Positions 8,839 to 19,000 of a stretch of 64,000 nucleotides of DNA are shown here, in pieces. The notes below the pieces were generated by a model that had not been told where the DNA came from, searched no databases, and saw only the letters and a list, made by a program, of their open reading frames with translations. The stretch comes from RGIG529 sp050950425 (lineage in GTDB: Bacteria; Bacillota; Clostridia; Oscillospirales; Oscillospiraceae): positions 248,001 through 312,000 of the forward strand of contig JBMNHO010000001.1 of the NCBI GenBank assembly GCA_050950425.1, written 5' to 3'. Every line of letters begins with the position of its first letter. Position 1 is the first letter of the stretch. A program made the translations under genes and the position numbers.

Positions 8839-9609
8839 TCAGATGGATTCAATGCCGAAAAAGCGCTTTCCATTTTCCAAGGTTATACGGGCAACGTCCT
8901 CCACGTCAACTCCCCCCCGGGTAGCAGCAATGACCTCTGCCACGAAGGGAAGCCGTCGAGAGTCGTTTCGCTTTCCCCGGAAGGGAACGGGGGAAAGATA
9001 GGGGGCGTCCGTTTCCAGCATCAGCCGGTCAAGGGGCATGTAGCGGATGACCTCCAGCGCCTTTCGGGCGTTTTTAAACGTAATGGCCCCGTTGAAGGAC
9101 AGATACCAGCCCAAATCGAGAAGCTGTCTTGCCATCTCCAGGCTGCCGGAATAGCAGTGGTACACGCCCTTTACCTTGGGAAAGGAGCGGACAATGTCAA
9201 AACAGTCCCCATGGGCGTCCCGGTCGTGAATGATCACAGGGAGCGCGACGGACTCCGCCAAGGCCATCTGTTCCCTCAGCCGTTTCTGTTGTACCTCCCG
9301 GGGGGAGTGGTCATAGAAATAATCCAGGCCGATTTCCCCGATGGCCATCACCTTGGGATGGGCGGCGAGCCCGCGAAGCGTGCTCAGGTCGCCGTCTGTC
9401 ATTTTTTTGGCGTCATGGGGGTGGACGCCCACGGCGGCGTAGACAAAGTCATATGCTTCCGCCAGCCGGATGGCCGCCCGGGAGGACGCCATGTTGGCGC
9501 CGGGGTTTAAAACAAGAGAGATGCCGGCGTCGGGCAAGGCGCTTAGGATCTCGTCCCGGTCATCCTCAAACGCACGGTCATCATAGTGGGCATGGGTGTC
9601 AAAAAACAT
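8839..9609 (-). CDS. TatD family metal-dependent hydrolase
   Basis: Amidohydrolase-fold nuclease of the TatD/YcfH family. Visible metal ligands are the FFDTHAHYDD motif at the N-terminus, GEIGLDY in the middle, HDRDAHGD, the YHCYSG loop and LETDAPYLSP near the C-terminus. 256 residues, as usual. The start at MFFDTHAH is chosen because GGGAGG lies 10 nt upstream; a longer in-frame extension would run into an inverted repeat. It sits downstream of metG on the same strand, the common Bacillota arrangement. The cellular substrate is uncertain. Confidence 0.92.
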   Translation of the reverse strand: MFFDTHAHYDDRAFEDDRDEILSALPDAGISLVLNPGANMASSRAAIRLAEAYDFVYAAVGVHPHDAKKMTDGDLSTLRGLAAHPKVMAIGEIGLDYFYDHSPREVQQKRLREQMALAESVALPVIIHDRDAHGDCFDIVRSFPKVKGVYHCYSGSLEMARQLLDLGWYLSFNGAITFKNARKALEVIRYMPLDRLMLETDAPYLSPVPFRGKRNDSRRLPFVAEVIAATRGGVDVEDVARITLENGKRFFGIESI

Positions 9610-9633
9610 GCAAGTCAAACCTCCCAGTTTCAC

Positions 9634-9663
9634 AAACGGACCGAACAGTTGTTCGGCCCGTTT
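9634..9663 (-). terminator. Inverted repeat between metG and tatD
   Basis: Arms AAACGG-A-CCGAAC and GTTCGG-C-CCGTTT with a 4-nt loop. Only a short T-run follows on the minus strand, so it may attenuate read-through from metG into tatD. Confidence 0.4.
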
Positions 9664-9723
9664 GATCAGATCCAATCGTCATCAACCGTTAGAATATCAA
9701 AAGAAAACAAATACCAAAAGGCA

Positions 9724-11643
9724 TTAGCAGAGCTTTGCGCCGGCAGGGATGGCGTCGTCCAGCGTCAAAACCGTCAGCGTTCCTTCTTTTTCTGCAGAGA
9801 GGATCATGCCGTTGCTTTCTATCCCCATCATCTTGCGGGGAGGCAGATTGGTGCAGGCCAAAATGGTTTTACCAACCAGCTCCTCCGGCTGATAAAACTG
9901 GGCAATGCCGGACAAGATTTGCCGGGGCGCGGCTTCGCCGCAATCCAGCTGAAATTTCAATAGCTTTTTTGATTTTGGAACTCCTTCGCACGACAAAACC
10001 TTGCAGACGGTCATGTCCACTTTGGCAAAGTCATCAATGGTGATGGGGGGCAGAGCAGGTTCCTCGGGGGCTTCTTTCTTTGCCGACGACTGTTCCAGCG
10101 CCTCCAATTCCGTTTTCATATCAATCCGGGGGAAGAGGGTGTCGCCCTTGGTGACGGAAACGGTGCGGGGCAAAACGCCAAAGGTAGAAAGACTGCTCCA
10201 TGCCGTCATTTCCGCTGTTGCGCCGATCTGGCTCCACGCCGCTTCGCAGGAAACCGGGATAAACGGGGTCAAAAGGCCGGTTGTAACGCGCAGTGTCTCC
10301 AAAAGATTATACAAAACACGGGCAAGGCGGGGCAGATCCGCTTCTGATTTCGCCAAAATCCATGGTGTGGTTTCGTCAATATATTTGTTGGCGCGGGAGA
10401 TGACGGAGAACACTTCCATCAATGCGTTTTGGAAGGAGAATTTCTCCATTTGGGCTTCATACCGATCCCGCAGGCCTTGCGCCATGGAGATCAGTTCTTC
10501 ATCAATGGGGGCGCTTTCTTGGGCCTCCGGCAGCGTTCCGTCAAAATATTTCTGCACCATGGCGGTGGTGCGAGAGAGCAGATTTCCAAGGTCATTGGCA
10601 AGATCGGAATTGATCCGGGAGATAAGCGCTTCGTTGGAAAACGTACCGTCGGAGCCAAAGGGGAACTCACGCAGCAGGAAGTAACGCAGAGCGTCCACCC
10701 CGTATCGGTCGGCCAGAATGACAGGATCTACCACGTTGCCCTTGGATTTGGACATTTTGCCCCCCTCCAGCAGCAGCCAGCCATGGCCGAACACTTTTTT
10801 GGGCAGGGGCAGATCCAGCGCCATCAGCATAGCGGGCCAGATGATGGAATGAAACCGGGTGATCTCTTTGCCCACAAAGTGGACATCTGCCGGCCAATAG
10901 CGGTCAAAATCGTCATATCGATCGTTTTGGTACCCCAGAGCGGTGATATAGTTGGAAAGGGCGTCCACCCAAACGTAAACCACGTGGCCTTTGTCAAAAT
11001 CCACCGGGATGCCCCAGGAGAACGAGGTGCGGGAGACACAGAGGTCCCCCAGGCCGGGCTTTAGAAAATTGTTGACCATTTCATGCATGCGGGAGGCCGG
11101 CTCTAAGAAATCCGGCTGATCCTCATAGAGTTTTAAAATGCGATCCGCATACTTGGAAAGGCGGAAGAAATAGGCCTCCTCCTCCGCATCCTGCACCTCT
11201 CTTCCGCAGTCGGGACATTTCCCGTCCACCAGCTGAGTTTCCGTCCAAAACGCTTCGCAGGGGGTGCAGTATTTGCCCTTGTAGACAGATTTATAAATAT
11301 CTCCTTGGTCATAGAGCTTGCGAAAAATTCTCTGTATGGCGGAGATGTGGTAGTCGTCCGTGGTGCGGATGAACCGGTCGTTTGAAATGTTCATCAGCCT
11401 CCAAAGATCTTTGATGCCGGCCACGACCTTGTCCACAAACTGCTGCGGGGTGACGCCGGCTTCCTTTGCCTTCAGCTCAATTTTCTGGCCGTGTTCATCT
11501 GTTCCCGTGAGGAACATCACATCATACCCCAGCATGCGCTTGTATCGCGCCATTGCGTCCGTTGCAACCGTGCAATAGGTGTGGCCAATGTGCAATTTAT
11601 CAGATGGATAATAAATTGGGGTGGTGATGTAGTATTTTTTCAT
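9724..11643 (-). CDS. metG: Methionyl-tRNA synthetase with C-terminal tRNA-binding domain
   Basis: Charges tRNA-Met. The N-terminus MKKYYITTPIYYPSDKLHIGHTY carries the HIGH-type signature, a zinc knuckle is seen at CTPCEAFW/CPDCGRE, and the KMSKSKGNVV catalytic loop is intact. A C-terminal EMAP/Trbp111-like OB domain (about 540-639) begins at the ITIDDFAKVDMTVCKV segment. 639 residues, typical of Bacillota MetRS with the appended domain. ATG chosen with AAGGAGGAAC just upstream. Only about 30 nt separate it from its promoter, leaving no room for a T-box. Confidence 0.97.
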   Translation of the reverse strand: MKKYYITTPIYYPSDKLHIGHTYCTVATDAMARYKRMLGYDVMFLTGTDEHGQKIELKAKEAGVTPQQFVDKVVAGIKDLWRLMNISNDRFIRTTDDYHISAIQRIFRKLYDQGDIYKSVYKGKYCTPCEAFWTETQLVDGKCPDCGREVQDAEEEAYFFRLSKYADRILKLYEDQPDFLEPASRMHEMVNNFLKPGLGDLCVSRTSFSWGIPVDFDKGHVVYVWVDALSNYITALGYQNDRYDDFDRYWPADVHFVGKEITRFHSIIWPAMLMALDLPLPKKVFGHGWLLLEGGKMSKSKGNVVDPVILADRYGVDALRYFLLREFPFGSDGTFSNEALISRINSDLANDLGNLLSRTTAMVQKYFDGTLPEAQESAPIDEELISMAQGLRDRYEAQMEKFSFQNALMEVFSVISRANKYIDETTPWILAKSEADLPRLARVLYNLLETLRVTTGLLTPFIPVSCEAAWSQIGATAEMTAWSSLSTFGVLPRTVSVTKGDTLFPRIDMKTELEALEQSSAKKEAPEEPALPPITIDDFAKVDMTVCKVLSCEGVPKSKKLLKFQLDCGEAAPRQILSGIAQFYQPEELVGKTILACTNLPPRKMMGIESNGMILSAEKEGTLTVLTLDDAIPAGAKLC

Positions 11644-11673
11644 CTTTGTTCCTCCTTCAACTGGTTCCCTCAT

Positions 11674-11701
11674 ATTATACACCGTTGGTGCAAATTTTCA
11701 A
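11674..11701 (-). promoter_or_regulatory. Sigma-A promoter for metG
   Basis: On the minus strand TTGAAA (11696-11701) and TATAAT (11674-11679) have a 16-bp spacer. It is immediately upstream of the metG ribosome site. Confidence 0.7.
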
Positions 11702-11730
11702 TCGCTCCGTGCCTTTTTCCGAACAAGAAT

Positions 11731-11757
11731 AGGGAAAACGCAAGCTGCGTTTTCCCT
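11731..11757 (-). terminator. Hairpin downstream of rpmB
   Basis: A 12-bp perfect stem AGGGAAAACGCA/TGCGTTTTCCCT with a 3-nt loop. On the minus strand the downstream bases are only moderately T-rich, so efficiency is uncertain. Confidence 0.5.
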
Positions 11758-11775
11758 CTTTCTTTTCCCAATTAC

Positions 11776-11964
11776 TTAGACGGCTCTGGTTACTTTTCCA
11801 GAGCGGAGGCATCTTGTGCAGACATAGATATGTCGGGACGAACCGTCCACAATCGCCTTGACTCGCTTTATATTGGGCTTCCATGGCCGATTGGAGCGTC
11901 TGTGGGAATGGGAGACCTTGATACCAAAGGTAACCCCTTTATCACAAATTTCGCATTTTGCCAC
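11776..11964 (-). CDS. rpmB: Ribosomal protein bL28, zinc-binding form
   Basis: 62-residue large-subunit protein. It starts VAKCEICDKG (GTG start, AGGAGG 9 nt upstream) and ends RSGKVTRAV. Two CxxC pairs (CEIC and CTRC) mark the zinc-containing C+ type of bL28 rather than the zinc-independent paralogue. The central HSHRRSNRPWKPN segment is the conserved rRNA-contact region. It is a single-gene unit with its own promoter. Confidence 0.95.
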   Translation of the reverse strand: MAKCEICDKGVTFGIKVSHSHRRSNRPWKPNIKRVKAIVDGSSRHIYVCTRCLRSGKVTRAV

Positions 11965-12016
11965 CTGTCGAAACCTCCTCCTATGTTCAAATCCGGCGCA
12001 CAATGCGCTAAACGGT

Positions 12017-12045
12017 ATAATAACAGACGGGGAGAGAAAAATCAA
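12017..12045 (-). promoter_or_regulatory. Sigma-A promoter for rpmB
   Basis: TTGATT (12040-12045) and TATTAT (12017-12022) on the minus strand, 17-bp spacer, about 50 bp ahead of the GTG start. Confidence 0.55.
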
Positions 12046-12105
12046 GTCTATTTTCCGGAAAAAGACGGACTTTTTCTGAATGAAGCGGGAAAGCAAGGGC
12101 AAGTG

Positions 12106-12134
12106 TTGCCAAATGAAAAAACAATGTATATAAT
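12106..12134 (+). promoter_or_regulatory. Sigma-A promoter for the hprK-murB-rapZ-whiA run
   Basis: TTGCCA and TATAAT with a 17-bp spacer, about 100 nt upstream of the hprK GTG. The following genes are separated by at most 35 bp, so this may drive a long message. Confidence 0.75.
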
Positions 12135-12235
12135 AAATATATCTATCTATGCGCCTGCCTATCTACCGAAAAAAGGGAAAAAGGCTGGAGAAAACAAATG
12201 AATTGCGAAAGAATCCGAGAAAAGGAGGGGCTGTC

Positions 12236-13204
12236 GTGGAGGAAAAGCAACCGGGGGGCTTGTATAGCGTCAAACTTTGTCAGCTTGTGGAAGAGATGAA
12301 TTTGGAGATACTACGAAAAAGCAGTGACTATGACAAAACGGTGATCTATACCCAGGATGTCAATCGGTGCGGCGTACAGCTGACTGGTTTTTATGAGTAT
12401 TTTGACGAGCGACGGATGCAAATCATCGGCCTGGTGGAAACCAGCTATTTATCTGGGCTGACGCCACAGCAGCGGGAAGAGCGGTTTGAGCAGCTGTTTT
12501 CCCACGAAATGCCGGGTCTGACCATCAGCCGGAATTTAGAGTGCTTTCCCGAGTGTTTGGAGATGGCGGAAAAATATGATAAAACCATTTTACGCACATC
12601 TGTGACGACCACGGCCCTTTTGGGAGAGATGATCAGCAGACTTCGTGTTTGGCTGGCGCCTCGGATCACGAGACACGGGGTGTTGGTGGAGGTATACGGG
12701 GAAGGTATTTTGCTTTTGGGCGAGTCCGGCGTGGGAAAAAGTGAAACGGCCATCGAACTGATCAAACGGGGCCATCGCCTCATTGCGGATGACGCTGTGG
12801 AAATCAAAAAGCTGGATGAAAACCGGGTGGTGGGCTCCGCGCCGGAGCTGATCCGCCACTATATTGAGCTGCGCGGTGTGGGTGTCATCGACGTGCGCAG
12901 GCTTTTTGGCATGAGTGCTGTCAAGCTGTCTCAGGATATTGACTTAATTGTGGATTTGGAAATCTGGCAGGAAGAGGTCATGTACGACCGCTTGGGTTTG
13001 GATGAATTGTATACCAATATTTTGGGGGTTCAGATTCCGTCCATAACCGTTCCCGTCAAGCCGGGGCGAAATTTGGCCGTTATCATTGAAGTAGCGGCCA
13101 TGAACAACCGTCACAAAAAAATGGGGTACAACGCGGCGGCGGAGTTTGCCAAACAGATCAATGAGCATTTTGACCAAAAGCTGGCTGAGCGGGAGAATAA
13201 ATGA
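12236..13204 (+). CDS. hprK: HPr kinase/phosphorylase
   Basis: Phosphorylates HPr on Ser46 (and reverses it) to link glycolytic state to carbon catabolite control. The Walker A GESGVGKS is followed by LIADDAVEIK, and the family signature ELRGVGVIDVRRLFG is present. The start is a GTG with AAGGAGGGG 5 nt upstream; a longer in-frame extension to 12149 would overlap the leader and lacks a ribosome site. 322 residues, close to the usual 310-330. It begins the hprK-murB-rapZ-whiA operon. Confidence 0.95.
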   Translation: MEEKQPGGLYSVKLCQLVEEMNLEILRKSSDYDKTVIYTQDVNRCGVQLTGFYEYFDERRMQIIGLVETSYLSGLTPQQREERFEQLFSHEMPGLTISRNLECFPECLEMAEKYDKTILRTSVTTTALLGEMISRLRVWLAPRITRHGVLVEVYGEGILLLGESGVGKSETAIELIKRGHRLIADDAVEIKKLDENRVVGSAPELIRHYIELRGVGVIDVRRLFGMSAVKLSQDIDLIVDLEIWQEEVMYDRLGLDELYTNILGVQIPSITVPVKPGRNLAVIIEVAAMNNRHKKMGYNAAAEFAKQINEHFDQKLAERENK

Positions 13205-13217
13205 AGGGGGAACTTGC

Positions 13218-14153
13218 ATGGATCGTTTGTTGGCATTGGAACAGGAGATCAAAGCACAGTGTCCAACGCTTATGCTGCGCCAAAACGAGAAAATGGCCAA
13301 ACACACGTCGTTTCGCATTGGCGGCCCGGCCCGTTTGATGGCGTTTCCCAAAACAGAACAAGAGCTGTCTCTTCTTTGCCGGTTGGCCGCCGCAAACGGC
13401 GTTACGCCATATATTATGGGAAACGGAAGCAACCTTCTGGTGGCAGACAAAGGGATCGACGGGTTTGTGATTCAGACGTTTGACGGTCTTTCTGCACTGC
13501 GAACGCTGGACGATGGAGTTCTTTTTGCGGGGAGCGGCGTGCTGCTGTCCCGGGTGGCCACGTTTGCAAAGCGGCAAGGGCTTTCCGGCCTGGAATTTGC
13601 TCACGGCATCCCCGGTACTGTAGGGGGTGCCGCTACCATGAATGCGGGAGCATATGGCGGCGAAATGAAGGACATCGTATTCAAAACGGAGTTTTGTGAT
13701 CTTTTGACCGGGGAAATGGGGACCGTTGAGGGAGATGCCCATGCATTTGTCTATCGGGGCAGCGCCTTCTCAAAGGGCGGTCGAGTGGTCACCGGTGTAT
13801 ATTTTCGCTTGACGCCGGGGAGCCCGGAGGCGATCGGCAAGCAAATGGATGCCCTTTCCCGCCGCCGCCGGGAGAGCCAGCCCCTGGATTTACCCAGCGC
13901 GGGCAGTACATTCAAGCGGCCGCAGGGGGCGTTTGCCGCCGCCTTGATTGATCAGGCGGGGCTGAAGGGGCTGCAAGTGGGCGGCGCTCGGGTCTCGGAT
14001 AAACACGGGGGCTTTGTGGTCAACGCCGGCGGCGCTACTTGCAAAGACGTGTTGGAGCTGATAGCGCAGGTCAAACGACAGGTGCAGGAACAGTTTGGCG
14101 TTTTGCTGGAGCTGGAAGTGAAGGTGTGGGGGATGGAGCCACCTTGCCTTTGA
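13218..14153 (+). CDS. murB: UDP-N-acetylenolpyruvoylglucosamine reductase
   Basis: FAD enzyme reducing enolpyruvyl-UDP-GlcNAc to UDP-MurNAc. The N-terminus carries TSFRIGGPA; the FAD-binding MGNGSNLLV and GIPGTVGGAATMNAGAYGGE follow, then the substrate-side YRGSAF and the serine-containing SAGSTFKRP loop typical of type II MurB. 311 residues. The ATG lies 14 nt after the hprK stop with AAGGGGG upstream. Confidence 0.96.
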   Translation: MDRLLALEQEIKAQCPTLMLRQNEKMAKHTSFRIGGPARLMAFPKTEQELSLLCRLAAANGVTPYIMGNGSNLLVADKGIDGFVIQTFDGLSALRTLDDGVLFAGSGVLLSRVATFAKRQGLSGLEFAHGIPGTVGGAATMNAGAYGGEMKDIVFKTEFCDLLTGEMGTVEGDAHAFVYRGSAFSKGGRVVTGVYFRLTPGSPEAIGKQMDALSRRRRESQPLDLPSAGSTFKRPQGAFAAALIDQAGLKGLQVGGARVSDKHGGFVVNAGGATCKDVLELIAQVKRQVQEQFGVLLELEVKVWGMEPPCL

Positions 14154-14169
14154 GAAAGGAGGCGGAGCA

Positions 14170-15042
14170 ATGGAACTGTTGATTGTGTCCGGGCTGTCCG
14201 GCGCGGGAAAGAGCGCCATCATTTCGGATTTGGAGGACTTTGGGTTCTATTGTGTAGACAATATGCCCGTGGAGCTCATTCCGAAATTTGGAACCCTATG
14301 CATGACCGAAGCGGGAAAGTATGAACGGACCGCCATTGTCAGCGATATACGGGGCGGGCGCAGCTTTGAAGGGCTGTTTGAGGCGTTAGAGCGGTTGACA
14401 GAAATGGGCTGTCCTTATAAAATTTTATTTGTAGAAGCGCCTGTGGATGCATTGATCAATCGGTATAAAGAGAGCCGGCGCAAGCACCCCTTGGCGGCTG
14501 ACGGGATTCCGTTGGCGGAAACAATGCGGCAGGAACAGACCATTTTGGCGCCGGTGCGCGCCAGAGCGGAATACATCATCGACACCACGGCGCTGTCCAC
14601 CCGAAAACTGCGGGGGGAATTGTCCCGCCTGTTCGCGGAGGGGGAAACGGAAAAAAACATGCCTGTAAGCGTGACCTCTTTTGGATTTAAATACGGGGTG
14701 CCCATTGAAGCGGATCTGGTGTTTGACGTCCGCTTTTTGCCGAATCCGTTTTACATCAAGGAGCTGCGCAGCTATACGGGGCTTTCGGAAGATGTGCGCT
14801 CTTTTCTGTTCGGATATCGGCAGACGACGGAGTTTATGCAGCGGCTGACAGGGCTGATCGGGTTTTTGCTGCCGCTGTATTTGGAAGAGGGGAAGTCCGC
14901 CTTGGTCATTGCCATCGGCTGCACCGGCGGGCGCCACCGGTCGGTGGCCATTACAAGGGCGCTGGCGGAATTTATCCGACAAAAGGGATACGACGCGTCA
15001 GAAAACCACAGGGACATGACCCGGCAATCCAATGCGTATTGA
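14170..15042 (+). CDS. rapZ: RapZ/YvcJ family nucleotide-binding protein
   Basis: P-loop protein of the RapZ (YvcJ) family; E. coli RapZ is the RNase adapter for GlmZ/GlmY control of glmS. The Walker A GLSGAGKS is near residues 8-15, LEDFGFYCVDNMP follows, and the C-terminal domain has SFGFKYGVP and IGCTGGRHRSVAI. 290 residues, full length. It sits 16 nt after murB with AAGGAGG upstream of the ATG. In Bacillota the target RNAs are unknown. Confidence 0.94.
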   Translation: MELLIVSGLSGAGKSAIISDLEDFGFYCVDNMPVELIPKFGTLCMTEAGKYERTAIVSDIRGGRSFEGLFEALERLTEMGCPYKILFVEAPVDALINRYKESRRKHPLAADGIPLAETMRQEQTILAPVRARAEYIIDTTALSTRKLRGELSRLFAEGETEKNMPVSVTSFGFKYGVPIEADLVFDVRFLPNPFYIKELRSYTGLSEDVRSFLFGYRQTTEFMQRLTGLIGFLLPLYLEEGKSALVIAIGCTGGRHRSVAITRALAEFIRQKGYDASENHRDMTRQSNAY

Positions 15043-15076
15043 CGGGTGATAACGAAATAGAACCGGAGGGGACGAA

Positions 15077-15985
15077 ATGTCCTTTTTATCAGAGACAAAA
15101 CAGGAAATTTGCAAAATACCGGTGGATCATAAATGCTGCGCATTGGCGGAAGCGTGCGGCGTTTTATTATATGGCAATGCGTTTTCAAGAGATGGGATCC
15201 GCATTATGACAGAAAGCAAGGACTTTGCGCGGCGGCTGCCCCGGCTGTTTCAGCGGGCGTTTGACGTAAGCTTTGATACATTGCCTGATTTGGAGCGCAA
15301 GGGGAAGCTTCAGCTGCAAATGATAAACAAAGAGAAGATTGAGCGGGTATTTGACCTCTATGGCTACGGGAACGCTCACAGCGTCTCGCTTCACATTAAC
15401 TTTGCGCTGTTGGAGTCCACCTGCTGCCGGAATGCCTTTTTTCGCGGCGCCTTTCTGGCAGGGGGGTTTGTAACCAATCCGGAAAAGGGATACCATCTGG
15501 AACTGCTGACGTCTCACAGCTACGTGAGCCGGGAAATGGCCACGCTGCTGCAGGAGGAAGGGTTTTCCCCCAAGGAGACGGCACGAGGTGCCAATCAGGT
15601 GGTATATTTTAAGCAGAGCGAGGCCATTGAGGATTATCTCACCACCGTCGGCGCGCCGGTGGCGGCCACAAAGGTGATGATGGCAAAGGTGGAAAAAGAT
15701 CTGCGAAACCGGGTGAACCGCAGGGTCAACTGCGATGCGGCCAACCTGGACAAGGCCATCGAAGCGGCCCAAAGCCACTTGGAAGCCATCCGGCGGTTGG
15801 ATACAGGGATTGGCCTGCATACGTTGCCGGAAAAGCTGCAGGAAACCGCCGCCCTGCGCATGGCCCACCCGGAGCTGACGCTTTCCGAGCTGGCGGAACA
15901 ATTTGACCCGCCGGTGACAAAATCTTGTTTGCATCACCGTTTGCGGAAGCTTTCCAATTTGGCCAAAGAATCCGGCCGGCTGTGA
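15077..15985 (+). CDS. whiA: Sporulation/division regulator WhiA
   Basis: The N-terminal part is an LAGLIDADG-homing-endonuclease-like fold (ACGVLLYGNA and RGAFLAGGFVTNPEKGYHLE regions). The C-terminal helix-turn-helix contains LSELAEQFDPPVTKSCLHHRLRKL. 302 residues, as in B. subtilis WhiA. It directly follows rapZ; the yvcK gene that usually lies between rapZ and whiA is absent here. In Bacillota, WhiA affects division and chromosome segregation. Confidence 0.95.
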   Translation: MSFLSETKQEICKIPVDHKCCALAEACGVLLYGNAFSRDGIRIMTESKDFARRLPRLFQRAFDVSFDTLPDLERKGKLQLQMINKEKIERVFDLYGYGNAHSVSLHINFALLESTCCRNAFFRGAFLAGGFVTNPEKGYHLELLTSHSYVSREMATLLQEEGFSPKETARGANQVVYFKQSEAIEDYLTTVGAPVAATKVMMAKVEKDLRNRVNRRVNCDAANLDKAIEAAQSHLEAIRRLDTGIGLHTLPEKLQETAALRMAHPELTLSELAEQFDPPVTKSCLHHRLRKLSNLAKESGRL

Positions 15986-16010
15986 ACCAATATAAAAGAG
16001 GAGCTGTATC

Positions 16011-19000
16011 ATGTCATTTGTCCATCTCCACGTGCACACAGAATATAGTTTGCTGGACGGCGCCTGCCGCATCCCCAAATTGATGGAGCGGCTGAAGGAA
16101 CTGGGCCAAACGGCGGTGGCCATCACCGATCATGGCGTTATGTATGGTGTCATTGATTTTTACAAAGCCGCCAAAAAAGCGGGGATCAAGCCGATCATCG
16201 GCTGCGAGGTTTATGTGGCGCCTCGGGGAAGGCAAGACAGGATCAAAGCGCTGGACGGGGACGCGCGGCATTTGGTGCTGCTGTGCCAAAACGAAACGGG
16301 GTATCGAAACTTATCCTACCTTATCAGCTGTGGTTTCTTAGAAGGGTTTTACGGGAAGCCAAGAGTGGATCTGGAGCTGCTGCGGGAGCACGGGGAAGGG
16401 CTGATCGCGCTGTCCGCCTGCTTGTCCGGAGAGGTGCCAAAGCGCCTTTTGGCGCGCCAGTATGAAGAGGCCAAGGAATATGCCTTGGAGATGCAGCGCA
16501 TTTTCGGAGCGGAAAACTATTATCTGGAGCTCCAGGATCATGGCATCGCGGAACAAAAAATAGTGAACGAGGGGATACTGCGGCTGCACCGGGAGACAGG
16601 GATCCCCTTGGTCTTGACAAACGACGCCCGTTATCTCACACGGGCAGATGCCAAAATGCAGGACGTTCTTCTTTGTGTGCAGACCAACCGGACAGTGGAT
16701 GAGCCGGACCGGATGAAAATGGGCGGGGAAGAGTTTTACATCAAATCGGAAGAGGAAATGCGCGCCCTTTTTCCGGATCTTCACGAGGCCGCGGACAACA
16801 CCGCAAAGATTGCGGACCGCTGCCAGATGGAATTTGTATTTGGGGTTCACCATTTGCCGGAATTTAAGCACCCGGAAGGCATCCCCGGTGATCAATATTT
16901 TGATCAGCTGTGCAAAGAGGGGTTCGTGCGGCGCTATGGGGATGCAAGCCCCGCGCATCAGGCGCGGCTGGAAACGGAAATGGAAATGATCACCCGGATG
17001 GGGTTTGTGGATTATTTTTTGATTGTCAGCGACTTTATTTCCTATGCAAAGGGGCAGGGGATTCCGGTTGGCCCGGGACGTGGCTCCGCGGCGGGCAGCA
17101 TGGTGTCTTACTGTCTTGGCATCACAGACATTGACCCCATGAAATACGGACTGTATTTTGAGCGGTTTTTAAACCCGGAGCGCATCAGCATGCCGGACAT
17201 CGACATCGACTTCTGCGTCAACCGCCGGCAGGAGGTGATCGACTATGTAACGGAAAAGTACGGATCCGACCACGTGTCTCAAATCATCACATTTGGAACG
17301 ATGGCGGCCAGGGGCGCCATCCGCGATGTGGCAAGGGCGCTGAACGTACCCTATGCCAAGGCGGACGCCATCGCAAAGCAGGTGCCGTCTACGTTGCATA
17401 TAACCCTGGAAGAGGCGCTGCGGGTATCAAAGCCCCTGCGGGATTTGTACGAAGAAGACGAAGAGGTCCGGCAGGTGATTGACGCGGCCAAAAACCTGGA
17501 GGGGATGCCCCGGCATGCCTCTACCCATGCGGCCGGCGTGGTCATCACCAAACGGCCGGTGTATGAATATGTCCCTTTGGCAAAAAACGATGAGTCTGTC
17601 GTGACCCAGTATACCATGGTTCGTCTGGAAGAGCTGGGCCTTTTGAAAATGGACTTTTTGGGGCTGCGAAATCTGACGGTTCTAGCGGACGCCGTTCGCA
17701 TGGTGCAAAGCCGGGATCCGGCGTTTTCGCTGGAGACCATCCCGGAGGATGACCCCTCGGTGTTTCAGATGCTGACAGCCGGACGGACGTCCGGCGTGTT
17801 TCAGATGGAGAGCGCCGGCATCACCGGCGTCTGCATGGGGCTAAAGCCCCAGAGCATTGAAGACATTACGGCCATCATCGCGCTTTACCGGCCGGGCCCC
17901 ATGGAGTCCATTCCCCGGTTTATCGCCTGCAAGCAGAACCCGGAAAAAATTCGGTACAAGCACCCCATGCTGGAAGAAATTTTGCGTGTCACATACGGTT
18001 GTATCGTGTACCAGGAGCAGGTGATCGAGATTTTCCGAAAGCTTGCGGGATACAGCCTGGGCCAGGCCGACATGATGCGGCGGGCCATTTCGAAAAAGAA
18101 AGCCAAGGAGATCGAAAAAGAGCGGCAAGCATTTATCTCTGGCGATCCGGAACGAGGGATCAAAGGCGCCGTGCAAAACGGCATCGAGCGTCCCGTCGCG
18201 GAGTCCATTTACGACGAAATTTACGACTTTGCCAATTATGCGTTTAACAAGGCGCATGCTGTGGCGTATGCCGTTGTGGCGTATCAGACCGCCTATTTTA
18301 AATGCCATTGCACCAAGGAATATATGGCGGCGCTGCTCACCTCCGTGCTGGACAACTCTGCAAAGGTGGCGGAGTACATTGCAGAGTGCAGGGCATGCGG
18401 CATCGGGCTTTTGCCGCCGGATGTGAACCGCTCCCGGGATCAGTTTACCGTAGAGGGGGACAACATCCGGTTTGGCCTTGTGGCGGTGAAGGGTGTGGGC
18501 CGGGGGTTTATCCAGACGCTGCTGGCGGAGCGGGAGGCAAACGGCCCGTTCCTCTCTCCCTTTGACTTTTGCAAGCGGCTGTTCCAGAAGGAGCTCAATC
18601 GCCGGGTGCTGGAAAATCTCATCAAATGCGGTGCGCTGGATTGTTTCAGGGAAACCAGGGCGACGCTTCTGGAAGAATACCCCGGAATGCTGGAGCAGAT
18701 CGGCACAGACTTGCGCCGCAATCTGGAAGGGCAGCTGAACTTATTTGGCGAAGCGGGAATGCAGGAGCCGGAGGGAATCCTGCGCAGACGGCCGGAATGT
18801 TCCCTCCGGGAAAAAATGGCCATGGAGAAGGAAACCACGGGGCTGTATTTATCCGGACACCCGATGGATGAGTACCGAAACTTGGTCAAGCAGAGAAACG
18901 CCATCCCCATCGGTATGCTTTTGGAAGCGTTTCGAGAAGAGACCCGGGAAGGTATGCCGGGGGAGCGGCCGGTGCAGGATGGGGACAAGATCACCACAGC

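Noticed and set aside
9586..11578. Plus-strand ORFs opposite metG (up to 227 aa)
   Set aside because: Antisense shadows of a conserved gene; sequence composition is implausible for a protein.
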